From Smithella sp. (GTDB taxonomy: Bacteria > Desulfobacterota > Syntrophia > Syntrophales > Smithellaceae): a DNA stretch of 25,086 bases. Below the pieces are notes generated by a model, which saw nothing but the letters and a program-made list of their open reading frames with translations, made no database searches and was not told the DNA's origin. How positions within the stretch are numbered: position 1 is the stretch's first letter; every line of letters starts with the position of its first letter. The DNA lies in assembly GCA_012797505.1 (NCBI GenBank), contig JAAZOZ010000099.1, positions 1-25,086 of the forward strand, read 5' to 3'. Of the stretch, positions 1-6,624 are shown piece after piece. Made by a program: the position numbers and the translations under genes.

Positions 1-1
1 C

Positions 2-277
2 GATGCCCTGGTCCTTGATCGCATTCAGACCAGCCTGACCCGGCTGAGGCTTCCGCGGATGGGAGAGATTCTGGAAAAAATGGTTCAGGCGGCGGAGCAA
101 GGGAGCAAGAGCTATCTTTCCTTTCTCGACGATCTTCTGGAAACAAACAAGAGCCGTCATTTTATAAAAAGAACTCCGGTTCACGGCGAGGAGAAGAAAA
201 AGCATTCTCTAATTCCTGTTTGTGCCACAGGTAATTTTCGTCATCAAAATACTTTGCCTCCATCGGGCAGTTTTTAA
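2..277 (+). pseudogene. IS21-family IstB-like helper ATPase, N-terminal fragment
   Basis: The open frame enters from the left edge. Its first ~50 residues fit the N-terminal helical domain of IstB-type transposition helpers: a leucine-rich helix with a 'RLRLPRM' segment, then 'SYLSFLDDLLE', which recalls the 'LSYxEFLxxLLE' pattern of that domain. Similarity stops near position 150, and no AAA+ domain (Walker A or B) follows. The frame then runs antisense into the 3' end of the flavodoxin/ferredoxin gene and stops at 277. I read it as an IS21 remnant cut off after the N-terminal domain. The upstream part (istA and the left inverted repeat) would lie outside the window. The identification rests on about 50 residues and is tentative. 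Confidence 0.5.
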
Positions 278-983
278 TACAGGCGCAGCATTTAATGCAG
301 ATCCCTGTTATTCTGGATTCATCATTCGTATCAATGGACCCCACGGGACAAAGACTGACGCAGAGGCCGCAGTGAATGCAGTCGTCGCTGGTTTTGGGAA
401 CGACCTTGAGGATGGAGACGGGATTGCCGTCTTTATCTTTGGGCCGGTAGTAGGGCTGGTAAGGTTTATTCCCGGGAACGGATACGGTTTTTGGGGCATT
501 TTGGAAAGCCGTAAGCTTTTGGTAAATCAGTCCGGCAAATTCCGCGACACGGGACAGGTCCTGCTGATCCGGACGGTTTTGCCCCAAAATTCTGGAAAAG
601 GAATGTTCGCCGATGAACGCGCCGGCGGCAATGACTTTGAAGCCCCTTGATACCAGAATATCCCGCCACTCGACGAGCGCATCGTCATAATGGCGGTTGC
701 CGTAAACCACCACGGCAACAGTCAGAGCGCCGTTCCCCTGCGTTTCATTGAGATAGTTTAATAAAACATTGGGAACTCTGCCTGCATAAACAGGCAAGCC
801 GGCAACCACAAGGTCTTGCGGCGTGAAGGATGCCGGCGACCTTCTGGCATCCGGCAGCGTGAAATCAACATTTTCCGCTGCCTTCCCGCCTGAGCTCTCC
901 GCAAGCTTTCCGGCTATTCCAGTCACAATTTTCTTGGTCGTTTCCGTGGCGCTGAAATAAAAGGTATTGATAGAAAAATTCAT
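162..983 (-). CDS. EFR1-type flavodoxin/4Fe-4S ferredoxin fusion protein
   Basis: The 273-residue protein has an N-terminal flavodoxin-like domain, with the phosphate-loop-like 'FSATETTKK' at residues 10-18, and a C-terminal bacterial two-[4Fe-4S] domain. Cluster 1 ligands are C202, C205, C208 and C212 (CIHCGLCVSLCP). Cluster 2 ligands are C229, C232, C235 and C239, with an extra C233. This arrangement is the EFR1 family, thought to shuttle electrons in the cytoplasm of anaerobes; the partner is unknown. The frame is open upstream to 1106, but the ATG at 983 is chosen because a GGGGGAG lies about nine bases before it and the protein then begins directly at the flavodoxin fold. It follows the thioesterase gene by 25 bases on the same strand, so co-transcription is likely. 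Confidence 0.88.
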   Translation of the reverse strand: MNFSINTFYFSATETTKKIVTGIAGKLAESSGGKAAENVDFTLPDARRSPASFTPQDLVVAGLPVYAGRVPNVLLNYLNETQGNGALTVAVVVYGNRHYDDALVEWRDILVSRGFKVIAAGAFIGEHSFSRILGQNRPDQQDLSRVAEFAGLIYQKLTAFQNAPKTVSVPGNKPYQPYYRPKDKDGNPVSILKVVPKTSDDCIHCGLCVSLCPVGSIDTNDESRITGICIKCCACIKNCPMEAKYFDDENYLWHKQELENAFSSPRREPEFFL

Positions 984-1008
984 AAAATCGCGCTCCCCCA
1001 TGAAATCT

Positions 1009-1482
1009 TTATTTGTTCGGCCGCATGTTTTCCGGCATCTGGACGACGACGACTTCGCCTTGCGCGCAGACCTTTCCTTCGGCCAGCAGACGCGTTTCAA
1101 CAACAACCCGGCGGCCTTTGATCATCTTCACTTTTCCCCGGACTTCAAGAGGAACGCCGATCGGCGTGGGCAGCAGGTAATCCACATGCAGCGACGCCGT
1201 CACAAACCGAAGCGGCGGATCGGAGCCCATTTCCCGTCCCTCCGCGCGGTATTTTGCCGCCGACGCAGTGCCGGTGGAGTGGCAGTCGATGAGCGAGGCA
1301 ATGAGTCCACCGTAAACAAATCCGGGAATGGCGGTGTGGTAGTCTCTGGGGGTGTAGGTGCAGACGGATTCCTCTCCATCCCAGAAACTTTTGATTTGCA
1401 GTCCTTTTTCGTTGAGGCTGCCGCAGCCGTAACAGTGGCTCAGATCATCCGGATAGTAGTCCTGAAATGCTTTTTGCGTCAT
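1009..1482 (-). CDS. PaaI/THEM4-like HotDog-fold thioesterase
   Basis: This 157-residue protein has the length and pattern of PaaI-family acyl-CoA thioesterases. An N-terminal 'CYGCG' (C17, C20) is followed by 'KGLQIKSF', a feature of the subfamily with a small Cys motif before the HotDog fold. The active-site loop reads 'FVYGGLIASLIDCHSTG' (about residues 55-71). The usual His of 'HGG' is Tyr57 here, while Asp66 is kept. The strand ending in 'VVETRLLAEGKVCAQGEVVVV' is the usual C-terminal beta-sheet core. An AAGGAG sits correctly before the ATG. The substrate cannot be read from sequence. It lies just upstream of the EFR1 gene and downstream of the MBL-fold gene, in a same-strand series. Confidence 0.85.
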   Translation of the reverse strand: MTQKAFQDYYPDDLSHCYGCGSLNEKGLQIKSFWDGEESVCTYTPRDYHTAIPGFVYGGLIASLIDCHSTGTASAAKYRAEGREMGSDPPLRFVTASLHVDYLLPTPIGVPLEVRGKVKMIKGRRVVVETRLLAEGKVCAQGEVVVVQMPENMRPNK

Positions 1483-1600
1483 AAAAGCTCCTTAATTTGG
1501 TGGATAGTGAATAGTGGATGGTGGCTCATGGCTCATAGCATGTTACCCTATGACCCATTGCCCATGGTTCGACTGGCTCACCATGACAATTGAACCATCA

Positions 1601-1617
1601 GCGGGGTAAAGCCCCGC
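1601..1617. other. GC hairpin between the MBL-fold and thioesterase genes
   Basis: GCGGGG (1601-1606) and CCCCGC (1612-1617) form a perfect 6-bp stem with the loop TAAAG. A second inverted pair, ATGGTTC (1564-1570) and GAACCAT (1592-1598), lies beside it. No U-tract follows on the minus strand, so this is not a canonical terminator. It may act as a weak terminator or processing hairpin between the two minus-strand genes. The rest of 1483-1649 holds short imperfect repeats (several 'gtggat' and 'ggctcat' units) and no gene that I can see. Confidence 0.4.
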
Positions 1618-1649
1618 ACTACATTGTCCTGTCATCCGTTACCTTGTTT

Positions 1650-2603
1650 TTATTGAAATGTCAGCTTTGTTCCCGCCATGTTCAAAATGAACTGCTGCGG
1701 CATCTGTTTTTCCATTTCCATAATCGCCTTTCGTCCGGTGCAGTGCGTGGGAATGACGTACGCGGGATTCATTTTCTGAAGTTCCTTGGTTGTCCGGTCG
1801 ATCAGGGGTTCGAAAAACGGACCGGAGAGATGGAAGCCTCCCATGACGGCGTGAATCCGGTCGATGCCGGTGGTTTTTACGGCGTATTGAACGGTGTTGA
1901 CAATTCCGGCATGCGCGCAGCCGGATAAGATGACCAATCCTTTGTCTTTCAGGTGCATGACAATGAAGGAATCGTCTTCGATGGCGTCCCAGCTTTCCTT
2001 GCCGTCTTTCCGGGAATGGGGGAGGGGCCAGCCTTTTTCGAAATCCGTGGTGTGCGGAATGCCGCCCAGAAAGAGAACAGTTCCGTCCAGCATCGGATAC
2101 GGCTCCTCCGCTTCAATGATGGTGAGCCCCGCCTGCCGGACCATATCACGCGAAAATGGAGGGAAATAGACCTTGAATTCTTCACTGAATTTAAGATACC
2201 GCGGTGACTGGAAAGCGGCCGGGTGCACAACCAGAGGAAGGCCGGTCCTGCCGGTCATTGCGGTCAGTTTGGCCATACCGCCGGTGTGATCGCTGTGCCC
2301 GTGCGAAAGCGCTGCAACTTCCACGTCCTTGAGATCAACGCCCAGGGTTTGCGCGTTTTGAGCCGCGCCGTTTTCAGAGAAGCCGAAATCAAAAAGCATC
2401 GTGCGCGTTTTTTCTTCCGCCGTGACTTTGACCAGCGCGGAGAATCCGTGCTCCGCTCCGATGGAGGCTTTGATCTCACCGTCCTTTAAAGGCACGGCCC
2501 GGGTGACGACGGCATTGTTGTCCATGGCCGTCATCTCGATGTAATTGTCCTGCAGGGTCAGAATTTCAACTTTATCCGCAATTTTCAATGCTGCATCCGC
2601 CAT
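1650..2603 (-). CDS. MBL-fold metallo-hydrolase, COG1237-like
   Basis: The 317-residue protein carries the metallo-beta-lactamase signature HGHSDH at residues 101-106 (H101, H103, D105, H106), followed by 'TGG'. Further fold residues appear in 'LSGCAHAGIVNTVQY' and in the C-terminal 'VIPTHCTGRKA', which supplies a late His. Length and the 'SGCAHAGIVN' block match the COG1237 group, annotated as 7,8-dihydropterin-6-yl-methyl-4-(beta-D-ribofuranosyl)aminobenzene 5'-phosphate synthase-like. That name is inherited from archaeal work, and the true reaction here is unknown. A strong GGAGGGGG precedes the ATG. The gene lies downstream of Mrp with a decayed NifX-like gene between them. Confidence 0.85.
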   Translation of the reverse strand: MADAALKIADKVEILTLQDNYIEMTAMDNNAVVTRAVPLKDGEIKASIGAEHGFSALVKVTAEEKTRTMLFDFGFSENGAAQNAQTLGVDLKDVEVAALSHGHSDHTGGMAKLTAMTGRTGLPLVVHPAAFQSPRYLKFSEEFKVYFPPFSRDMVRQAGLTIIEAEEPYPMLDGTVLFLGGIPHTTDFEKGWPLPHSRKDGKESWDAIEDDSFIVMHLKDKGLVILSGCAHAGIVNTVQYAVKTTGIDRIHAVMGGFHLSGPFFEPLIDRTTKELQKMNPAYVIPTHCTGRKAIMEMEKQMPQQFILNMAGTKLTFQ

Positions 2604-2620
2604 AACTTTACCCCCTCCTT

Positions 2621-2726
2621 TTATTTGAGGGAAACCGGATCATCCACGGGCGCGTCCACGACCGTCTGCGCAATGGCCGAAGTGCATCGACCGCTTTCGT
2701 TCTGCTAACGGTATGGCGATTTTCAT
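2621..2726 (-). pseudogene. Decayed NifX/NifB-like (Dinitrogenase Fe-Mo cofactor domain) gene remnant
   Basis: A GGGAG ribosome site precedes an ATG at 2726. The next codons read 'MKIAIPLAERKRSMHFGHC', the typical start of the small cluster-carrier family, including the HFGHC cysteine motif. The frame stops after 28 codons (TGA, 2640-2642). In another frame the segment up to the TAA at 2621-2623 reads 'TVVDAPVDDPVSLK', which looks coding-like, so an internal deletion plus frameshift is the simplest reading. The intact relative is the gene at 3744-4106, and about 90 residues of the usual ~120 are missing here. It occupies the whole gap between mrp and the MBL-fold gene. Confidence 0.6.
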
Positions 2727-2738
2727 GGCTGTTTCTCC

Positions 2739-3632
2739 CTACGAACCCAGTTTTTTTGTTGAGTTCATATCCTGAATCCGATGAATAATATCCTGCAAAA
2801 TTTTTCCGGTTGCTGTTTCCGAAAAGTGGTGGATGAACACCCGGCCGGAATCGCCGGACCGGGCGAGAGCCGGATCCATGGGAATCGCGCCCAGAAACGG
2901 AACCTTCATATCGGAAGCAATTTTTCGTCCTCCACCTTCCGGCAGGATCTGAGTGAGCTCCCCGCACCTGGGGCAGACAAAGCCGCTCATGTTTTCCACC
3001 ACGCCCAGAACGGGCACATTGACCTGCCGGCAGAAGCTGATGGATTTGCGCACATCGATGGCCGCGATCTTCTGCGGCGTGGTTACGATTACCGCGCCGT
3101 CGAGCGGTTGGATCAACTGGCACAGGGACAGTGGTTCGTCGCCGGTGCCCGGAGGAGCATCGATAATCAGATCATCCAGATCGCCCCAATTCACGTCCGT
3201 CAGGAACTGCTTGATGACGCCCATTTTCATCGGACCGCGCCAGATGACCGCGTCATCGGGATTGTGCAGTAAAAAACCCAGCGACATGACTTTCAAACCG
3301 CCGAATTCCACCGGAAAAAGTTCGCCGGGATTGCCTTTGAGCGATTCACCTTCCAGCCCCAGCATGGTGGGAACGCTCGGGCCGTGGATGTCCATGTCCA
3401 ACAAACCCACGCGCAGTCCATGGAGCGCGAGCGCTGTCGCCAGGTTGACGGCTACCGTGCTTTTGCCGACGCCGCCCTTGCCGGAGAGCACAACGATTTT
3501 ATGCCGGATGCGGCAAAGCCTGGCCTGCAGACGGCGTCGGTCCGCATACGCTTCCTGGTTTTCATTTTGTTCCTGTTGCTTCGCCGGGCAGCCCGCATCG
3601 CTGCATGAGTCACACGTTTTCTTGCTTTCCAC
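2739..3632 (-). CDS. Mrp/NBP35-family iron-sulfur cluster carrier ATPase
   Basis: Mrp-type P-loop ATPases bind and hand on Fe-S clusters in the cytoplasm. This one (297 residues from the GTG) has the deviant Walker A GKGGVGKST at residues 51-59, the 'DMDIHGPS' switch region (79-86), 'DAPPGTGDEPL' (158-168) and a CxxC pair, C220/C223, that holds a bridging cluster in the family. The N-terminus has a NBP35-like Cys group at C7, C10 and C15. The GTG at 3632 is preferred because a GGGAGGAAG stands upstream and family members begin just before 'KKTCDSC'; the in-frame ATG at 3662 has no ribosome site and would add ten residues. It lies between intact and broken NifX-like genes, a context typical of anaerobes. 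Confidence 0.9.
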   Translation of the reverse strand: MESKKTCDSCSDAGCPAKQQEQNENQEAYADRRRLQARLCRIRHKIVVLSGKGGVGKSTVAVNLATALALHGLRVGLLDMDIHGPSVPTMLGLEGESLKGNPGELFPVEFGGLKVMSLGFLLHNPDDAVIWRGPMKMGVIKQFLTDVNWGDLDDLIIDAPPGTGDEPLSLCQLIQPLDGAVIVTTPQKIAAIDVRKSISFCRQVNVPVLGVVENMSGFVCPRCGELTQILPEGGGRKIASDMKVPFLGAIPMDPALARSGDSGRVFIHHFSETATGKILQDIIHRIQDMNSTKKLGS

Positions 3633-3743
3633 TTTGGTTTCTTCCTCCCGTTTGTATGGCATCGGTCAGTTCGGCCATTGCCGGACAAGGGTAAGGATAT
3701 GCCCGGACGGCCTGTTCTGCCGGCGTTTATCTTGCTGTTCCAA

Positions 3744-4106
3744 TTAGTGCTCGTGGCAGGTGTGTTCGTGCTGCGAGCAGGATAGCCCCGAATCGGCAAG
3801 CGAGCCGGCGAGCCATTTCTGAACCACTTCCCTGACGTTTCCGGAACAGCCGCGCAGCACCTCAATGCCGTTCGCGCCCAGAACGTTTACGGCGCCCTGT
3901 CCCATATTCCCGGCCAGCATGTATTTGACGCCCATCTGGGCCAGGATCAAGGAGATATCCGATTTGCAGCCGCATCCCGGCGGCGGTGTGATAATTTCTT
4001 CCGAGAGAATATTTTTGTTGTCGTCAGTCGTGAATACGGTGAAATACTCACAATGACCGAAATGTTCGTCAACCTGGTTTTGATAGGACGGCAGTGCGAT
4101 TTTCAT
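3744..4106 (-). CDS. NifX/NafY-like Fe-Mo-cofactor-domain cluster-binding protein
   Basis: The 120-residue protein opens with 'MKIALPSYQNQVDEHFGHC', the signature of the Dinitrogenase iron-molybdenum cofactor family. These small proteins carry Fe-S or metal clusters. Possible ligands are C19, C45, C47 and C87. The C-terminal tail 'CSQHEHTCHEH' (residues 110-120) adds two Cys and four His and looks like an extra metal-binding patch. No nif genes are visible, so a nitrogenase role is not supported; work with the neighbouring Mrp ATPase is more likely. AAGGAG precedes the ATG. The gene starts 12 bases after the DUF134 stop, so both probably share the promoter at 4496-4524. Confidence 0.9.
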   Translation of the reverse strand: MKIALPSYQNQVDEHFGHCEYFTVFTTDDNKNILSEEIITPPPGCGCKSDISLILAQMGVKYMLAGNMGQGAVNVLGANGIEVLRGCSGNVREVVQKWLAGSLADSGLSCSQHEHTCHEH

Positions 4107-4118
4107 ACAGTTCTCCTT

Positions 4119-4472
4119 TTATAATGATGGGTGATTTTTTCTAAGCCGGGAGCCTTTGCCCCGGCGGCAGAAAGCGATTTCGTTTAATGTTACTTTTCCA
4201 CCTTCAATTTTCAGCGCTTTGGCGTTGATCAGGACATCGGCGATCTTTTTTCGCGCAGAGGCGACGATTCTGCCGAATGTCTGGCGGGAAATATTCATCC
4301 GGGTCGCGGCTTCTTCCTGGTAAAGCTGTTCATAATCCGCGAGGCGAACGGCTTCAAATTCGTCAAGGCTCAGAACCACTTCTTCCAGATCCGCCGTAGG
4401 GATACCCCGCGGTTTGAAATAATTTTTATCAGGTATTCCGCATATTTGACGATGACATTTCGGTCTGGGCAT
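4119..4472 (-). CDS. DUF134-family helix-turn-helix protein
   Basis: The 117-residue protein has the DUF134 layout: an N-terminal 'MPRPK' with Cys at 6 and 11, then a sigma-70 region-4-like helix-turn-helix. The HTH spans roughly residues 36-80, with 'LDEFEAVRLADYEQLYQEEAA' feeding into the recognition segment 'MNISRQTFGRIVASARKKI'. A basic tail (FCRRGKGSRLRKN) could contact nucleic acid or metal through C102. DUF134 genes are often next to NifX-like and Mrp genes, as here, and are presumed to regulate them; the signal is unknown. AGGAG lies nine bases before the ATG. The promoter directly upstream overlaps a palindrome, which fits autoregulation, though this is inference. Confidence 0.9.
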   Translation of the reverse strand: MPRPKCHRQICGIPDKNYFKPRGIPTADLEEVVLSLDEFEAVRLADYEQLYQEEAATRMNISRQTFGRIVASARKKIADVLINAKALKIEGGKVTLNEIAFCRRGKGSRLRKNHPSL

Positions 4473-4495
4473 TTCCTGAAACTCCTCTAATAATA

Positions 4496-4524
4496 ATTAT
4501 AAGCATATGCTCATAATATGTCAA
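4496..4524 (-). promoter_or_regulatory. Full-consensus sigma-70 promoter of the DUF134 operon
   Basis: On the minus strand TTGACA (4524-4519) and TATAAT (4501-4496) are separated by exactly 17 bases (4518-4502). Both hexamers match consensus. Transcription should start near 4489, giving a leader of about 17 bases that holds the AGAGGAG ribosome site of the DUF134 gene. Confidence 0.85.
4502..4511. promoter_or_regulatory. Palindromic operator candidate in the promoter spacer
   Basis: AGCATATGCT is a perfect 10-bp palindrome inside the spacer, ending flush with the -10 hexamer. The flanks extend the symmetry loosely (TATA on one side, CATA on the other). A repressor bound here would block polymerase. 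The DUF134 protein is the obvious candidate, but no data link them. Confidence 0.5.
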
Positions 4525-4532
4525 GATCAAAA

Positions 4533-4590
4533 TTCCGGCAGTTCGTCCGGATTTATATGACATCTTTTTAGATCGGATTTTCTGCCGGAA
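4533..4590. other. Inverted repeat with 9-bp perfect arms in the divergent intergenic region
   Basis: TTCCGGCAG (4533-4541) and CTGCCGGAA (4582-4590) are perfect inverted copies around a 40-base spacer that contains TCCGGAT and a T-rich run. It lies upstream of the ECF-S-like gene. It could be a structured leader of that transcript or a binding site; I cannot assign it to a known riboswitch class. Confidence 0.45.
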
Positions 4591-4676
4591 ATTTCATGGA
4601 TCCAACGCAAAAATGGACTGTTCAAAAAAGTTCTCATCGTGTAGACTCCGAAACAAAAAAGGGAGGGCCTGACGTG

Positions 4677-5168
4677 ATGAATTCCTCTGTAACGATCAAC
4701 GGCATCAGATCTTTTCGACGAATCGCTCTGGCTTTCGGCCTGCTGGTTTTGCTGCCCTGTGTCCTGAGCCTGATTAATATAACGTTTGCGCATCACTGGA
4801 AAATCCATTTCTTTCCGGCGGCAATCTTTCTGGCGGCCGTTTGCTTCGGTCCGGCGGGCGGCCTGGCAGCCGGTATCACCGGTTCGCTTTACTCAGCGAT
4901 TTTGCTCGGCAATCCCTACCTGCTCATCGGTAATGCCTTGCTGGGATTGATGACGGGCGTGTTCTTCAGAAAAACCGGTAAAGTCATACCGTCGGTTGGG
5001 CTGGCTTTTGCCTGTCAGTTGCCCTGGCTGGTCGTGACGGATTTTTATTTTGTCGGTTTGCCCGCTGTCTATATTGCCAAACTGACGATTGTCCTGTTTC
5101 TGGGGAATCTTCTGTGGGCGCTGCTTATTCATCCTGCCGTCGGGCCGGTCAAAAAATATTTATGCTGA
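4677..5168 (+). CDS. Small integral membrane protein, ECF-transporter S-component-like
   Basis: The 163-residue protein is almost entirely hydrophobic, with about five membrane segments. After a short basic N-terminus, helices cover roughly residues 16-36, 45-65, 68-100 (interrupted), 105-125 and 130-152. The pattern 'FFPAAIFLAAVCFGPAGG' followed by 'ILLGNPYLLIGNALLG' resembles the glycine- and asparagine-rich helices of ECF-type substrate-binding (S) subunits. The substrate is unknown, and no ATPase or T subunit is nearby. The ATG at 4677 is chosen since GGGAGGG lies nine bases before it; the frame is open further upstream but without a ribosome site. Its stop overlaps the start of the DUF1893 gene, so the two are translationally coupled. 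Confidence 0.65.
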   Translation: MNSSVTINGIRSFRRIALAFGLLVLLPCVLSLINITFAHHWKIHFFPAAIFLAAVCFGPAGGLAAGITGSLYSAILLGNPYLLIGNALLGLMTGVFFRKTGKVIPSVGLAFACQLPWLVVTDFYFVGLPAVYIAKLTIVLFLGNLLWALLIHPAVGPVKKYLC

Positions 5169-5575
5169 TGCCTGATTTTACGCGGTATTCCCTCGCGCTT
5201 CTGGAAGGCGGGCAAATGCTCTATTGCGCAGGAGGGGGCGGTCTGCGTCCGCTGTGGGATGCCCTGGAAAAATTTCAGGGAAGGTCCGGCCTGATCCTGC
5301 ACGATAAAGTAATCGGACTGGCAGCGGCGATGCTGATTGTCCGCTCCGGCATCGTTGTCGAAATCCATACAAAAGTGGCATCCCGGCCGGCCGTAGACTT
5401 CCTGGAAAAAAACGGGATCATTCTTCACGCCGCCGAGGTGGCGGCCAACATCCTCACCCGCGATCAAAGCGCGGTCTGTCCCGGTGAAATCATCGCGCTG
5501 AGTTGCTCCAATACCGATGATTTTATGAAGAGCATCAGGGCGTTTCTCGGTTCTCAGGCGAAGGGCTCCCATTAG
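5162..5575 (+). CDS. DUF1893-family protein
   Basis: The protein is 137 residues long. It reads 'YSLALLEGGQMLYCAGGGGLRPL' near the start, then 'LILHDKVIGLAAAMLIV', 'SRPAVDFLEKNGI' and 'ILTRDQSAVCPGE'. These blocks match DUF1893, a family with a deaminase-like alpha/beta fold and no established reaction. The conserved segments are the D-K-V-x-G-x-A-A motif (residues about 46-53) and the late R-D-x(4)-C-P motif. ATG at 5162 and ATG at 5168 are both possible. The second gives a TGATG overlap with the membrane-protein stop, and neither has a separate ribosome site. Expression therefore probably depends on coupling to the upstream gene. Confidence 0.8.
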   Translation: MLMPDFTRYSLALLEGGQMLYCAGGGGLRPLWDALEKFQGRSGLILHDKVIGLAAAMLIVRSGIVVEIHTKVASRPAVDFLEKNGIILHAAEVAANILTRDQSAVCPGEIIALSCSNTDDFMKSIRAFLGSQAKGSH

Positions 5576-5664
5576 CCATGCGGCTCTTTTCATCGGTCTG
5601 AAAAGGGACGGTCATGAGGTTCAATGGTTTTCCGACGGGCGTCCATCCGGGCAGTGTTCCTGTC

Positions 5665-6501
5665 TTACACATGAGCGTCCAGCCACAATCGCAGGTCTTG
5701 GAGCACTTTGATCCGGTCTTGGGCGAGCTCGTTGTAAACCTCATGCTTAAGACCTTCGTATAGCTTGAACGTCTTGTCTTTTGCTCCAACCATTTCAAAG
5801 AGTTCCTTCTGTCCGGAAAAGGCGGTGTCACGGGAGCCCAGTTGAATAAGAACCGGGATTTGAATTTCGCCGGAATTTTCCGCGCCGATAACGACATACC
5901 GGTTCATCTCATAGGCCAGCCTTGGGGTGATCACGTTGTACACGAGAGGATCTTCCACGTAGGCCTTGACCACCTCCGGATCCCGGGAGATAAAATCCGG
6001 CGGAAGCGGCGATTTTACATGAATCGACGGCAGCAGACGGGAAAGGATTCTGGTTGCGGCAAGCAGGATCTTCGGGATGTTCGTTCCCGGCCGCGAGCCG
6101 GTGCCCGATAACACAAGCCCCCGGATTCCCTCCGCGCTTTGCTCGACCAGGTTCATGGCAATGAGGCTTCCCATGGAATGGCCGAGGACAAAGCAGGGGA
6201 GTTTAGGAAATTTTGTCCGGATGACCTCACGCTGGAACTGCTTTTCATCGTCAATAAACTCCTGAAAGCTCATGACGTGCCCGCGCTTTCCCTCGCTTTT
6301 GCCGTGTCCGCGGTGATCGGTGCCGAAAACGGCATAGCCTGCCGGCAGAAGCTCGCCCACCACATTTCCGTAACGGTCAATGTGTTCGGCGTAGCCGTGA
6401 ATGACGTGCACCACTGCTTTGGGGGCATTGTCCGGCGTCCATCCCTTCCAGTAGATGGACGTCCCATCGTGCGCCTTGAAATTTCCGGATTGCGTTTTCA
6501 T
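5665..6501 (-). CDS. Alpha/beta hydrolase, monoacylglycerol lipase/lysophospholipase-like
   Basis: The 278-residue protein matches the serine aminopeptidase S33/hydrolase-4 group (monoacylglycerol lipase type). 'VIHGYAEHIDRY' (34-44) holds the oxyanion-hole HG. 'GHSMG' (107-111) carries the nucleophile Ser109. Asp225 in 'LGSRDTAF' and His253 in 'GLKHEVYNE' complete the triad. No signal peptide is seen, so it acts in the cytoplasm or at the inner membrane face. The ATG at 6501 follows AAGGAG at ideal spacing; the frame extends to 6558 without a ribosome site. A promoter candidate lies at 6585-6613, so it may be transcribed apart from the hexokinase. Confidence 0.9.
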   Translation of the reverse strand: MKTQSGNFKAHDGTSIYWKGWTPDNAPKAVVHVIHGYAEHIDRYGNVVGELLPAGYAVFGTDHRGHGKSEGKRGHVMSFQEFIDDEKQFQREVIRTKFPKLPCFVLGHSMGSLIAMNLVEQSAEGIRGLVLSGTGSRPGTNIPKILLAATRILSRLLPSIHVKSPLPPDFISRDPEVVKAYVEDPLVYNVITPRLAYEMNRYVVIGAENSGEIQIPVLIQLGSRDTAFSGQKELFEMVGAKDKTFKLYEGLKHEVYNELAQDRIKVLQDLRLWLDAHV

Positions 6502-6584
6502 GAGGATCTCCTTTCGTTGGGTTACCGCCGGCTCCCGGAGGCGCCGGATGCTTTGCAACTTTTTTTCGGAGAAATTCCAACAGG

Positions 6585-6613
6585 AATATAAACCAGGAAC
6601 GGAACGGAAACAA
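6585..6613 (-). promoter_or_regulatory. Promoter candidate for the alpha/beta hydrolase
   Basis: On the minus strand TTGTTT (6613-6608) and TATATT (6590-6585) are 17 bases apart. The -10 matches five of six bases and the -35 four of six. It lies about 85 bases before the ATG at 6501 and overlaps the downstream flank of the hexokinase gene. Confidence 0.4.
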
Positions 6614-6624
6614 GGAAAATGATT

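Noticed and set aside
2608..3123. Minus-strand open frame overlapping mrp
   Set aside because: It is a second frame of the mrp gene; only its last part covers the NifX-like remnant, which is described separately.
5586..5605. A/T-rich hairpin CTTTTCA/TGAAAAG between the convergent DUF1893 and hydrolase genes
   Set aside because: It could be a bidirectional terminator, but the stem is weak and no clean U-run follows in either direction.
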